Shown here in pieces: positions 24,400-34,922 of a stretch of DNA of 64,000 bases. The stretch is from the NCBI GenBank assembly GCA_030248295.1, contig JASANH010001671.1:310001-374000 (forward strand), in the 5' to 3' direction. Each line of letters starts with the position of its first letter. Position 1 is the first letter of the stretch. The notes under the pieces were generated by a model. The model was not told the origin of the DNA. It searched no databases and saw only the letters and a program-made list of their open reading frames with translations. Both the position numbers and the translations under genes were made by a program. This DNA is from Mesodorylaimus sp. YZB2_4 (taxonomy: Eukaryota > Nematoda > Enoplea > Dorylaimida > Dorylaimidae).

Positions 24400-27027
24400 A
24401 TGTTTGACTAAAAAATATCCTGGTTATGTTTTGGTGGTTCCTGATTTTTATTTGCTGAGGGGAAATGATTTCTAGGTGGAAGCCATAAAGAAACTAGATT
24501 CGCGTTTGGCGTTGTTGTTGCAGAAATTGTGATTTATGACAGACGACAATATTGGCTTAGTCATGTCAGTTTGAGTAGAGAAGTCTTTCGTTTTCCTTGA
24601 TCGGGGTGATCCCACTTCGATGGCTTTGCGTATAAGTACCTATTGGGTACAAGCTTATACATATGTTTAGCAGGTGTAGTTACGAGCATGCATACTGCAT
24701 CATATCATACTTTATTCATAGCCCAGCGCTATACACACTTGAGGGTCAAGGATCACATAGGGTAGATTAGCAATAATTTTTTGGCCTCGTTGGAGTCGAA
24801 CCACTCAAAGTGAGTACCTAGCGTGAGAGGCAGACGCCCTAATTCTCTAGGCCACGACTCGGCAAGACTGGCGAAATCTGGACCTACTGTATGCTGAAGC
24901 TGAACAGGCTGAAGAAGCCAACAGCCGGGCGGGGCAGAGCCACACATTGAAGCCTCTCTTCCACCTCAAGTTGACAGAGAAAACCATAGGCAAGGACAGT
25001 ATGCACGAAAGTGTGTCTGGTCCATAAAAGTGTATCCATGAAAACGTCGGCTTGCCTGACATGAGTGGCACTAGCGACGTGAGGTCTGTTTGGTAAGAGA
25101 ATGAACCTTGAGCATTCGCCTCGAGGCCTCAGTAAATACAAGACAGATGGCCTCAGATTTTTTCTAGAGTGGTGTAATACATTCTAAATATAGGTTCCAT
25201 GGCCTCCTGTGCTTATCCTGACATCGTGTGTGCGATAAGTGCGTTATTAGCCCAGACTGTTTGCATCATCCTAGTCCTTCGGACATGAATAAAACCAGAT
25301 GGCAGTCATGATTCCTTTTTTTCTGTCATGCACGGCTGAATTCAGTGTGCCATACCAACGGCCTGCTGCGTCCATGTCACCCAGATCCACTTACCTGTTT
25401 CTGGGCAAGTTTCACTTTGTCCTTTTACCCCACCCTCTTTACAACAGGAGTGTGCAGGTGATTTTGTGGCCCATGGAAGGCAGGTATCGGAGTGGCAGTC
25501 AACAGAAGAATTACAGACGGTCTGACTCCTGATCCCATTTCTGGTAAAAAACCACAAGAGGCGCTTTAGAGTTTGGACAGTCCAAGAAATGCTTTTGTCT
25601 CAGACTTTGGCGAAGAGATAGCGATAATCTAGTCGACACTACTTTGGCACTATCGACTAAATTAGCAAGCGGACTTATCAGAGTGGCCGCTCATCTCGCC
25701 TAACTCTCGCATCGTTTCAGGCCCACCAGCTGATGGTCATAAACGGATGCGAGTTCTTCACCGACTAGGTTGGCGATCTTGCTCAGCGCCCCGAGGCTGC
25801 GATCAATTTCACAATGTCGCGGCTATGATTACGGTCAGGGAGGACCTGAGATACAAAAGCAATGTGAGGTGTGAGATAATGAGTCTAACTTCATCAAATG
25901 ACATCGTGTTGAAGAGCCAGTTCGATGAGAGAGATCGGAAGGCGTGCAACGACGACCTTAACCATGCACTTTGTAATACTACTGGGTCCGTATTACTGGA
26001 GGAAGTGACCTATGCCAAAAAATCAGTGCAGCAAACAAATTTTTCCAGCCAGTCCATGGCTGAAACATCATCCTGAGGGGTGACGCCCCTAGCTGCCTGC
26101 TCCGTGCATATATAACTAGATTCCCACTCGAGCCTCTACAGCTTCATGAGTCAGTCTATGGTCTGGATGGAAGAGCAATGAGACCACAGCCTTGTTCGCG
26201 CCTCGCTGCGGAGCTCGACCACGTCAATGCGCAGCAACGGCTTATCTCTTTGTGAGCATAAAATGCAGGGATTTCTAAGTGGGTGTTCGGTACTCATTGC
26301 GACTTAGGCCACTCTAGATTTTCCTAAAAAACATGCGTCATTAGATTTTCTAATCTTCCATCTAATCGTAAGTGGACTTTTCGGAGCTAAGAATTATAAA
26401 TTTTTTATGCACAGGTCCTGAGGGCCAATCGCCTCAGTTTGATGGAGTTACCTTTTTTGAAGCCTGGGCCAATTGGAGAATAAATGCTGATTTTGAGTTT
26501 GCGTTTTTAGTCTGACTTTCTGTTTTGGTAGGCTTGACAAGGTTGGATAAAACTTTTGGGCGCAACCAGCCCATAGCCAAATGCTTTCTCGCAGAATTTG
26601 GGCGCTATATCAGCCACCTGAAGATACTGTGCATGAAGGAACAAATAAAATTGGTGTAGATTAAGTGGCATTGTAGACACATACTTTAAACTTTAAATAA
26701 CGTACGCACACAGAGAAGGTACACGAACAAATGCATGCATAAATATCGATCGAGAGAAAAAATTTTTTTAAGCTCCCAGAAATACATGCCCGAACGCTGT
26801 AACCAAAAAGGAATATGCTAAGTGAGCTCTCCCAGCTTGTCCATCCTCCCTTCGGATTCCATCTATACTGGTTATGGTCGCGGGCAGAGGTCTCGGCGGT
26901 CACATTTGGTATCCAACCCATCCGCATTGTTCGTGATCAGAAAACGAAATGAGCATCCCTGCAAGATGTACAGGCAAGAAAGGACGACTTCTTCATTCCT
27001 AGCCCCACGACTGCCACCCATCCGGCT
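24400..27027. other. Intergenic, one tRNA-like SINE, otherwise nothing recognised
   Basis: Apart from a SINE-like segment (24775-24860) I see no spliced gene, paired repeat or RNA gene here. Confidence 0.45.
24775..24860 (-). repeat. tRNA-derived SINE head
   Basis: On the minus strand an A-box-like GTGGCCTAGAGAATTAGGGC is followed by a perfect B box GGTTCGACTCC and CAACGAGGCC. The anticodon stem does not pair, so this is a SINE relic or tRNA pseudogene rather than a working tRNA. Confidence 0.5.
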
Positions 27028-27720
27028 TTATCGATTGACCCTTCCTACGAAGCAGGTCTTCCGCCGTTTCAAGAATGCACAAAACTCCTTCCGAATTGTT
27101 CCAGATAGGGCGACATAAATGGGGAAGTTGAGAACCCTGGCCAAAGCCTTGATGATCGTACTAGTCAGGGACGCAAAGGCTTCGACACGATGTGCGAAGC
27201 AGAAAGAAGCAAGCTGGGAGAAAGTGCTGTCGTAAGTGATATGGCTCTGTGCAATGAGCAGTTCGCTTGCGAAATAAAAACAGTAGCCAAGGTTGTTAAA
27301 GAGGAGTAGCATATCCAGCGACAATGTAAGGGTGACGATGGACCGTTGATCCGCCGCCGCAGCCCTGACCGAAGTACTCTCTGTGGGCTGGCTTGATTGA
27401 GCGGTGGGTATTTTCGCCGCACCGTCAATCGGTCTGGTCGTCGTCCGCCATGCAGCTGCGACAACGGCAGCGCGCTCTGGTCTTGGCTCTGGCTCTGGAT
27501 TTGAAGCGTGCTCTTCGACTCGAACTGGTGGTCCCTCGTTGTGCTGATTGTTGGCGGTGCTGCGGCCCCGCTGGTTGCTCACGCTTGGTGCCACCTGACC
27601 TCGCTTCATTTTGTATCTCTTGATGACTGCCATTCTCATCGTCAGTTTTGTCGATAAGACTAAGGCGCGGAACATACTTCTCATGTAGCGTTGAGCTGTA
27701 CCTGTAGCCTTTCGGTACCT
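27028..27720 (-). CDS. Peptide-GPCR-like C-terminal exon (TM6-TM7)
   Basis: The frame begins near 27720 with a basic segment (MRSMFRALVLSTKLTMRMAV), then a long hydrophilic third loop rich in Pro/Glu/Arg (residues about 30-110), then TM6 (DMLLLFNNLGYCFYFASELL) and TM7 (ARVLNFPIYVALSGTIRKEF). N-x-P-I-Y followed by FRKEF-like helix 8 is the class A GPCR pattern of FMRFamide-receptor-like proteins (NPLIY...RREF). It lies on the same strand as the TM1-TM5 block at 29460-30093 and is probably the 3' part of that gene. Junction exons are uncertain. A possible exon (about 28582-28760, donor GTAAGT) encodes IKTIETQPPIEATSRGSILE, but its membership is unproven. Confidence 0.5.
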   Translation of the reverse strand, partial: RYRKATGTAQRYMRSMFRALVLSTKLTMRMAVIKRYKMKRGQVAPSVSNQRGRSTANNQHNEGPPVRVEEHASNPEPEPRPERAAVVAAAWRTTTRPIDGAAKIPTAQSSQPTESTSVRAAAADQRSIVTLTLSLDMLLLFNNLGYCFYFASELLIAQSHITYDSTFSQLASFCFAHRVEAFASLTSTIIKALARVLNFPIYVALSGTIRKEFCAFLKRRKTCFVGRVNR

Positions 27721-28221
27721 GAGCGTCCTTCATCTTCGCGTTAGCCTTGCGCGTCAGGTAGCATGTACCTTTTCACAGAGGCCTCCCTTACTTTTGAGTC
27801 GCCTTTGCCCGCCAAGGAAAGAGTTTTAACTCCAACTGCTGCGTTTAGTTGACTGCTGGGGAAAAATGAAACATTGACGAGTTTGAGCGGAAACTAAAAA
27901 ATTACCTGTTTTATTGAAATACTCTATAATGTGTACTGTCTAGCATCTAATTTTAAAATTCTATGCCATGTATATTTCGCATCCCATCTACTACTACTGG
28001 TCATCCAAAACTGTTGAGTGTTTTTACAAACTGTTCACAACTGCATTTTATTCAATACAAGAGCGCCAGCAGAAACGGATGGGGACATAGTATCAGCAAA
28101 ATCTAACAGTCTCACGATCAGGACAACAATAGATCACACAACCTGATCACACCTATCGCAGAATCAACGAACCAATGAGACCAGACACCTACATCAATTC
28201 CATTTGAAATTCAGCTCACTC

Positions 28222-28318
28222 ACAGTCAACCAAAGTGAAACTTCTGTCTGGGTAATTCAAACTCTTGGAGATGCAGGGTGAGAATTCCAGTTCTGGAGTC
28301 AGAACGGTATCTGGAAAA
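28222..28318 (-). other. Isolated exon-like segment
   Basis: A strong acceptor (ttttattttccag) and a GTGAGT donor bracket a 97-nt minus-strand segment reading YRSDSRTGILTLHLQEFELP in one frame. It lies inside the gap between the two GPCR blocks and I cannot connect or identify it. Confidence 0.25.
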
Positions 28319-29164
28319 TAAAAAAATGTACAGGTTGGGGTATTTTCTGATCCAAAGAAACCTAAGGATGTCCGAAAACACTGTACTACAGACGATGGGA
28401 GACCCAATATCCGATAAGGAATACCTACTGGATTTGAGCAGTAATAGTAACAATGGCTGGGATACTAATGGGGTTACGATTTTCATGACCGTTTACATTC
28501 CCTCCCCTCTCCACGAACCACACGAAAACGGGCCAAGATAAGAAAGGAATTACATTAGCAATGCAACAGAAACCACTTACTCGGTTAGCCAATTTTTCCA
28601 CGCTTTTTTCCCAAGCGCATCTTGACCCACTTTTTCTCAGGAATTCCAGTATCGAGCCGCGGGACGTAGCCTCGATTGGCGGCTGTGTTTCGATCGTTTT
28701 GATCATCGGGAACACCTTGGAGTCACTAGGCTGGTTAATGATTTATCTTCGTCGCTTGAGCCGCCCTGACCGGTGGACGTAATTGACCAATACTAGATAA
28801 AAATTCTCCAGTTAATAACTTTGCCAGGCCAAGTACGTAAATAAAAATTCAACGCGGCCTCCAAGCAGCATCGTCATCCACTACTGGGCTTTTGTCAGAT
28901 CGTCTCCATCGACATACTATAAATTCCGCCCCCATTCGTTACTCGCGAAGTCGAATTTCACTGATTTCAGAAAAAACAAGCATTTAATAAAAAAATATGC
29001 CACAAAACCTTAAAACTTACTGTCCCTTATTTTCTCCACGTTCAAATTCTAAAAAACCGGTCACAATAACCCCAAAAAACTATTTCCGAATATTTAAAAG
29101 AATTAATTCCGTTTAACTAGAGAGCCCGCTACATTCATGTGTAGAAAACGGACCAGAAACGAGA

Positions 29165-29368
29165 AGTAGTCCGGAAACTACATGCCATGTAGCTCGCAAG
29201 TACAGGCTACATGAGACCAAAAACGGGTCTTTATACTTGTCGTGTACCATTGAGCGGTAGCCTGTACCTGGGGTAAGCAGCTACAGTATGAAAAAATAGC
29301 CAATGTGCGCGGTGCTCGCTACTGGAGTCGCTACAGGTACAGGCTACACGAGAAGTATGTTCCGCGCC
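29165..29368. repeat. Short-word patch (tacaggctaca) with inverted partner at 27664-27725
   Basis: Words TACAGGCTACA, TAGCCTGTACC and GCTACAGGTACAGG recur over 200 bp. The outer segment 29342-29368 (ggctacacgagaagtatgtt, then ccgcgcc) is the reverse complement, with few changes, of 27664-27690, which lies at the start of the TM6-7 exon. Confidence 0.5.
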
Positions 29369-29388
29369 TAACATGACCGCAACCAAGA

Positions 29389-30093
29389 TCATTGGCAGAA
29401 TGGCATCGCTGAGAAGGCCAGCCCGACTACGAAAGGTGTAGCGCCCAGTTCGGACGATGTATAAATATATATTCCGCCGGCGGCCTTTACTTGAATGACC
29501 AGGGTATAGTGAATTCTTGTCGCACTTATCAGCAAAGCCAATATGGTCATCGTTCTCCACATGCCCCGTTTTAGGTTTTCGGACAGATTTCGATAGAATT
29601 GCGGTCGAGCAATTGCCAGATATCTTTCTACTGTGACACAAAAAGCGCACATATCACTCGCCAAGGAGGCCACAAAGGCCAGACCTCTCGACACGGCAAC
29701 CATCCACATTGCCCCGTAGCTGCTGCACCCGGTCACCTTCCAAGGTCTGAAGAACGCGTTGAAGATTATGTCAAATATGCAGTAAGCCAAATCTAGGACA
29801 GCTATGGTTAGCATTGCAGCGAAGAAGGTATTCTTCTCGACGAACGTCTTCTTCCATACTGTGCCCATTACCAAGATACAGAAGACCACACCCACGGACG
29901 GGATCAAGCCACCCACCGCTTGGAGGATCCACTGAAACTGACGTTTTATGTCCAGCGTCTCGTACAAATAAACAAACTCTTCCGCAGTTACATTCTTAAA
30001 TGGCCACTCCCCATCGTCTTCCAACAATTGCTGCGCCTTCTCTTTCGTTATCCAAAACCATTTCTCAGCTTCATGAGATGAGTCATTCATGTT
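29389..30093 (-). pseudogene. Peptide-GPCR-like N-terminal block (TM1-TM5), frameshifted
   Basis: From an ATG at 30091-30093 (MNDSSHEAEKWFWITKEK) the frame gives an acidic extracellular N-terminus, TM1 (LIPSVGVVFCILVMGTVW), TM2 (FFAAMLTIAVLDLAYCIFDI), TM3 ending ERYLAIARP (the DRY-equivalent) and TM4 (TMTILALLISATRIHYTLVI). After that, natural TM5 sequence (SDAILPMILVAVML) is in another frame, so there is a one-base shift between about 29400 and 29480. I tested a 64-nt intron (GTAAAG to cgtag) but its phase does not restore the frame. This is either a young pseudogene or a sequencing indel. An earlier in-frame ATG at 30145 is possible. Probably joined to 27028-27720. Confidence 0.5.
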
Positions 30094-30199
30094 AGCACAG
30101 TCCGCTGGAAACAAAACGACTGTTTCTGACGAAAGCGGAATCTTCAATTTGTAGAGAGAATAAGGCCTTCGTGGCTTTAAGGCAGGAATAGGCTAATCA

Positions 30200-31083
30200 C
30201 GGGATATCGAAACTACGTAAGCAAGGGGAAAAAGCGGATTTGAAAAAGCTGATTTTGCGATGTGTAACTGGTCCAAATGCTTGATTAGGCTGGACGACAT
30301 ACTGAGCCTGATTAAATCATTTGCGTAAGTGAGCTTTGGCTCAGTGATACCTCGCTTTTCCGAGATATTATGTATTAAATCCTGACACAAGCCTATTAAT
30401 ACGTGAGTTAAAAAATCCTTGTTATGTATCGCATCTCCTCGTGGGAACGTTAGAAAAGAGAGCTTATCAATCTATTAGCCCAGATACAAGAATGTTCCAG
30501 CGGGAACGTTTCCTGACTCCTACAAAGATGACAACCTCCATCGGTTCGATTTCCCTCAAGCATGCCGCATTTGTGTGTGCAGCTGGTAGAAACTCCAGTA
30601 CGTTACCAATGGGTACTGTATACACTTAGCCCGCTGCCTGCACGTATACTACTGTCAATTTTTGAACTAGCTTTCAGAAGAAATATAAACATGGTCGTCC
30701 CTGCTTTTGTTTTATGTTGTTGGCGCTCTAATGTAAAATTTCAAAAATTTTTACATCGCAACTTTTCTCTGGTTTATTTGTGCGGTAGGTGCAGAATCAG
30801 GCTCACGGCCATTGGCATCACATGCAGTATATCAACATATGCACTCAATTACCATTCAATCCGTGTCCATTTCCTCCATTGCTGATGAAAGCGCAGGGGA
30901 GGGAGCCAGTGACACCAGCGATCCAGGGCCTCCTACAGCCCCTCTTATGCTGCAGGGTACAGAAGACCTACAGTATTCTAAGGCTCCTCTTTGTTTGTCT
31001 GCTTGCTTGGTGCACTAAACGGGACCCACCATATTATTGGACTGTATTGCATGTTCCAGGAACTGTTTGGACAATGCTTATCG
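30200..31083. other. Intergenic, no gene supported
   Basis: Only short frames without recognisable features between the GPCR block and the hAT-type element. Confidence 0.4.
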
Positions 31084-31529
31084 CAGCGTTCGTTCACGAT
31101 CGGGATCAGGATCGGGACTCGCACAATCCCTGCTAGGGTCGGGACCGGGATCAGGATTTTCAGAGCTTTTTTTTCTTTTTTAATTCGTTGTAGATAATCT
31201 ACAACCGACCCCAAGTAGCCAGCAATTATAGAGCCAAAAACTTTTTCGCGCAGTGTTTATCAATGCTTCTAAAATCGTGCGAGCAAAAAAGCATAGAATC
31301 AGTCACCAACTGGCAATCAAATCCCTTCCTTCCTCTTTACCAGTTCAATCATCCGCCAAAATTTTCTCCAGCTTGCCCCTCTGGACCCCTCCCTTCCTGA
31401 TCCCTTTCTCTCCCTTTCCCCTTCTTCACACATCTCCACAACATTCAATCCTGACCATTTATTATCAGGTTCGGGATCGGGTTCGGGAGGGGCGATCCCG
31501 ACCAGGATCGGGATCCCGAACGAACGCTA
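31084..31529. mobile_element. Non-autonomous hAT-type element with 8-bp target duplication
   Basis: 446 bp. The left terminus CAGCGTTCGTTC is matched by the right terminus GAACGAACGCTA (inverted, differing in the last base). Both fit the hAT terminal consensus YARNG. The 8 bp gcttatcg stand immediately before (31076-31083) and after (31530-31537) the element, a perfect hAT-length target duplication. Just inside each end is a cluster of GATCGGGA/TCGGGATC words (31097-31160 and 31470-31525). The middle is pyrimidine-rich and has no transposase frame. Confidence 0.9.
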
Positions 31530-32149
31530 GCTTATCGGCGGTCAGATGACCAGGTTTTTGAAACATGGGTTTCTGGTTTGTTAAATTGGCTTTATCTGCA
31601 TCAATCAGGCAATGGTTTCAAGCGACTAGGGGGAATTGAGAGAGAATTCTCATCGGGGTCGCTGGTGTTTGTTTCTAAGCAGAATCATGAAAAAGCGACT
31701 GGCGACGTGACCACGGAGACCACACCTGCAGTTGCTATGGAATACTTATTGATCTAGCGCTTGGTGTCGCATGGCTGCCCTCCGTTGGGCACGCATGAGA
31801 TAAGCAGGCTAGCTCTAGACCCTGTGCGAAATGGCTAACTTCACAAGCCTATTCGTGTGGGGAGAGGCGCTTTCCACTAATTGTTACAGAGTAAATCAGC
31901 AGCTCACCTGTAGGCTAACCCCAGGAAGCTAGTTTTCCATCCATTTACGGAAAACTAGCTTAAGCCTACAGTAATTAGTTCCAGCGTTGATCTGACAAAA
32001 TAATTATTTTCCCCCTAAGCTCTAGGCTCATTGCCAGATTGGAACTGTGACATATCCACTATGACTCATTGAATATTTGATCTCCTGCCAAAATTTCGAG
32101 AGTTGCAGAATCAAAACGGTATAAGCTAGAGCATCATTTTTCGTTCAAA

Positions 32150-34090
32150 ATGGCGGTCGCATTGGACTTAGTTGGGAAACCATTATTATCGATTGGAGAG
32201 TCAATTGCTCTAAGTATTTTACGTCATGCCGCCATCACCTGTGGTCAACGCATTGCTGACAGATCAGATTTGGAAATGCGCCAAGTCATTAGTGGATTAG
32301 TAGAAAAAATTGAGCAGGACACCCAACTGATTTTGGGAGCTATAAGCAGCATTCAGACAAGTAAACTCGACTGCGCTGTTCAATACGTCCACGAGGCCAT
32401 GTTCGAATTGAATCTTTGGGCCAAAATCAAAGGAGAAATGCGTGATGTGGACGATGTCCACATCACTTTAGCCATGACAACAACTGATCGGCTCCAACAC
32501 GCTCTGGAATTATTAGGCAAAGCGGATTTTTTTGCTGTTCAAGCATTCAGTGACAAAGTAAATTGCAGAGCCCACATTCGCATAAAAGCGTTTGAAATAC
32601 GTCTTTTTTGTGCCACTGTGACACGATGGAAGGATAAAAGAGAGTGGTTTGGAATATGGCGGCTTTTATTTGAATTCTTTTTTGAAGACCGGGATCTCGT
32701 TATGGCATCAATGGTCGGCCAGGGGGCATTGACCAAATTTTTGGCCAAAGAAAACGGGCAATTGGCACGAACACAGTTGACACAACTCATGGACTCATTG
32801 GCGGATATTATTTGTACAATGGTTCTAGAGGACTTTACACTTTCGAAAGATGCTGTTGCATTTTCAAAATTTATTGATGAAACCACAGTAAAACAGATCA
32901 GTTTCAAAAAAGCAGCAACATTGGGATGGTGGCCGATAGTTTTGCAGTGTGACGACTATTTCAAGGCCGAAACGCCATTCATGTGCTACGGCACACCTCG
33001 GCGTAGATTGGTTTATCTCGATGGTAAAATATTAATTAATTTGAGAATTGACGGTGATTTTACCAAATCTCTATATGATTTAAGTAAGACAAAGGAAGTC
33101 ATATTGGCATTAGTAAAAAAAGAAAACGAGAGAAAATGGTATATCGTGGCAATAGATACGAATCAGGGTTACAAATGCAGGATTATCAATGACGAGAAGT
33201 CATGGATTTGGCTTTGTAGTTGCGGGTATACTGGCAGAGCTTTTGCAATAGCAGCTGGCGAAAAATATATTAGCGTATTCGATCCGACTACCGGAAACGT
33301 GCTGGAGAACGAGAGAATTATGCTTCCTGAGAGTGCCGACTCAAACAACTTTGACTTCAAGTTTCTACTAGCGCCAAATGGAATTATACTCGCACACGAG
33401 AGCTCTACTTCGGAAAATTATGCACTTATTCAAAGCGTTTGGCATTCAGTTCAGCTCGCTGATCCAGCATTGTCAAGAGAGGACATTGTGGGTCTTTTTC
33501 GTGGCGACGAAATCCTGCTTTTAAAAGACAATCAGGGTCACGAGTCGCTACTCATATTTGACGTGAACAATGCATGTTGGAACTCGCTGGGTGGTTGGAA
33601 GTATCGAATGAAACATATCTCTTGGAATGCTGGCAAAGTAATTTGTCAAAGAATTGAATTCGTGCTTGAAGAAGCTGACGATAAACGAGTTCGAAGCGGA
33701 AAATCTTCAGTTTCCCTGGGATATTTTGACACTGAGCAGTCAGTGACTCGGTACTGCTTCGATAGAAGCAGAGATTGGGTAAATTTAAAAGATAAGTATT
33801 GTGTCTATTTTAAGATTCAACTAAACATTTACAAAATTGGGAATGTGGGAATTACAGTGAACGAAGTTGGAAGGATGTTGGTGAAAGACTCGGCGGCGAG
33901 GAGTTCAGTTCTCCATTATGACCAATTTTTAATCACGTCCCAAATTATCTATGCTTCTTGCGCACAGCTTCCTTATGCTGCGACAGTAGACGCCAGAGTC
34001 AAAAACCTAGGCCAGGAAACAAAAGAATCGACTCATCAGCGACTGGGCTCAGGAAATCAAAACGAAACCACCCTGTGCACTTTATCCTGA
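32150..34090 (+). CDS. Intronless 646-codon gene, unknown function
   Basis: Starts ATGGCGGTCGCA after an A-rich leader (ttcaaaATGG) and runs uninterrupted to TGA at 34088-34090, unlike the finely split neighbouring genes. I do not recognise the family. Residues 1 to about 270 look all-helical, with hydrophobic heptad-like spacing (VGKPLLSIGESIALSILRHA near the start, LFEFFFEDRDLVMASMV about 184-200). From about 275 the sequence becomes beta-rich with recurring Trp/Tyr strands (LGWWPIVLQCDDYF, KWYIVAIDTNQGYKCRI, KSWIWLCSCGYTGRAFAIAA, KYISVFDPTTGNVLENE), which suggests a propeller-like or lectin-like C-terminal half. No signal peptide or clear membrane segment. It could be a retrogene, an acquired gene or a lineage-specific family. 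An ordinary single-exon gene is equally possible. Confidence 0.8.
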   Translation: MAVALDLVGKPLLSIGESIALSILRHAAITCGQRIADRSDLEMRQVISGLVEKIEQDTQLILGAISSIQTSKLDCAVQYVHEAMFELNLWAKIKGEMRDVDDVHITLAMTTTDRLQHALELLGKADFFAVQAFSDKVNCRAHIRIKAFEIRLFCATVTRWKDKREWFGIWRLLFEFFFEDRDLVMASMVGQGALTKFLAKENGQLARTQLTQLMDSLADIICTMVLEDFTLSKDAVAFSKFIDETTVKQISFKKAATLGWWPIVLQCDDYFKAETPFMCYGTPRRRLVYLDGKILINLRIDGDFTKSLYDLSKTKEVILALVKKENERKWYIVAIDTNQGYKCRIINDEKSWIWLCSCGYTGRAFAIAAGEKYISVFDPTTGNVLENERIMLPESADSNNFDFKFLLAPNGIILAHESSTSENYALIQSVWHSVQLADPALSREDIVGLFRGDEILLLKDNQGHESLLIFDVNNACWNSLGGWKYRMKHISWNAGKVICQRIEFVLEEADDKRVRSGKSSVSLGYFDTEQSVTRYCFDRSRDWVNLKDKYCVYFKIQLNIYKIGNVGITVNEVGRMLVKDSAARSSVLHYDQFLITSQIIYASCAQLPYAATVDARVKNLGQETKESTHQRLGSGNQNETTLCTLS

Positions 34091-34204
34091 GTAAAATGTG
34101 GTTTAGCAAACAGCATCTATTTAAAGACATTTATTCACCAGCAACAACATGATTAGACCGCTACGTACTTCTCACGTTGGCTACGCTTACCAGCGAGTAT
34201 TCGA

Positions 34205-34287
34205 GTCGATTCCCAGTAAATCATTTGTCGTAAAATGTATTCCTTTTAATGCCCATACGCAGTAATGTGGTAAAACATGAAGAAAAA
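34205..34287 (+). repeat. Dispersed repeat R3, copy B
   Basis: Shares cagtaaatcattt, gtaaaatgtattcc and gtaatgtggtaaaacatgaa blocks with 15248-15335. Confidence 0.6.
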
Positions 34288-34649
34288 CAGATTATTTTGA
34301 AAGCTTTTATTGCAGGTAGGGGGAATGCGTGCTAACGATTCCAGTCTGCCCACTATTGGTCTGTTATCCTAGTAAGGCTGAGCCGGCTTGGTGTTAAATA
34401 TAATAAGGATGATCGAATCGGATCCGGAGGAATCGAATTTCCTCGCGTATGGAATTAGTTTGAGCAGCGTAGCACCTACTCGTATCGTATGCACGTATTC
34501 ATAGTGAGAGTTACAAGAACACAAGCCCCGAGTGTACCTTTAGTAAGGACAAAGGATAGCAGTTCCTCGATGGCTTCATTCACTGTTTTAGAAGTCCATT
34601 ATGACTGCTGTTGGTGCTTTGACCATTGTTCAGCAGTCATGGGTGGGGT

Positions 34650-34700
34650 GCAGCAGGCATGCCTAGAGATTCGAACCCTACCCACCATACGAACTGGCAG
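34650..34700 (-). repeat. Possible tRNA-related B-box segment
   Basis: Minus strand GGGTTCGAATCTC is a near-perfect RNA polymerase III B box. No matching A box or cloverleaf could be fixed, so a SINE fragment is the best guess. Confidence 0.25.
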
Positions 34701-34847
34701 GAACGCTGACCGAATTGGGACTAGCCGTGCAGGAATTTTAGCTGAATCGGGAATGGCCGAAACGCGACACTGGCTCAAAAGGGAAGGTGGCCGCAACTGG
34801 TCGCTGGCTAAAATGGGATGTGCCCCTTTCCATCGGCAGCTCATTGA

Positions 34848-34922
34848 GCAAACTGTTTCTTTGTGCGTCCACTTATGCCATTGTTTTATTACTGAAGGTC
34901 CCATTCGCCTTTGTTGGGCCAG
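34848..34922 (+). pseudogene. Fragment of a 7TM receptor gene (one TM segment)
   Basis: Plus-strand reading LFLCASTYAIVLLLKVPFAF matches FLCTSTYAIVLLLKVPFAFV of the complete receptor at 39305-40276. The similarity is about 75 bp and ends abruptly on both sides, on the opposite strand and 5 kb away. A relic of a duplicated receptor. Confidence 0.75.

Noticed and set aside
24775..24860. tRNA gene
   Set aside because: A and B boxes are present but the anticodon and acceptor stems do not pair, so a SINE head fits better.
28561..28782. Plus-strand 73-codon frame
   Set aside because: It is antisense to a better minus-strand exon candidate and has no supporting features.
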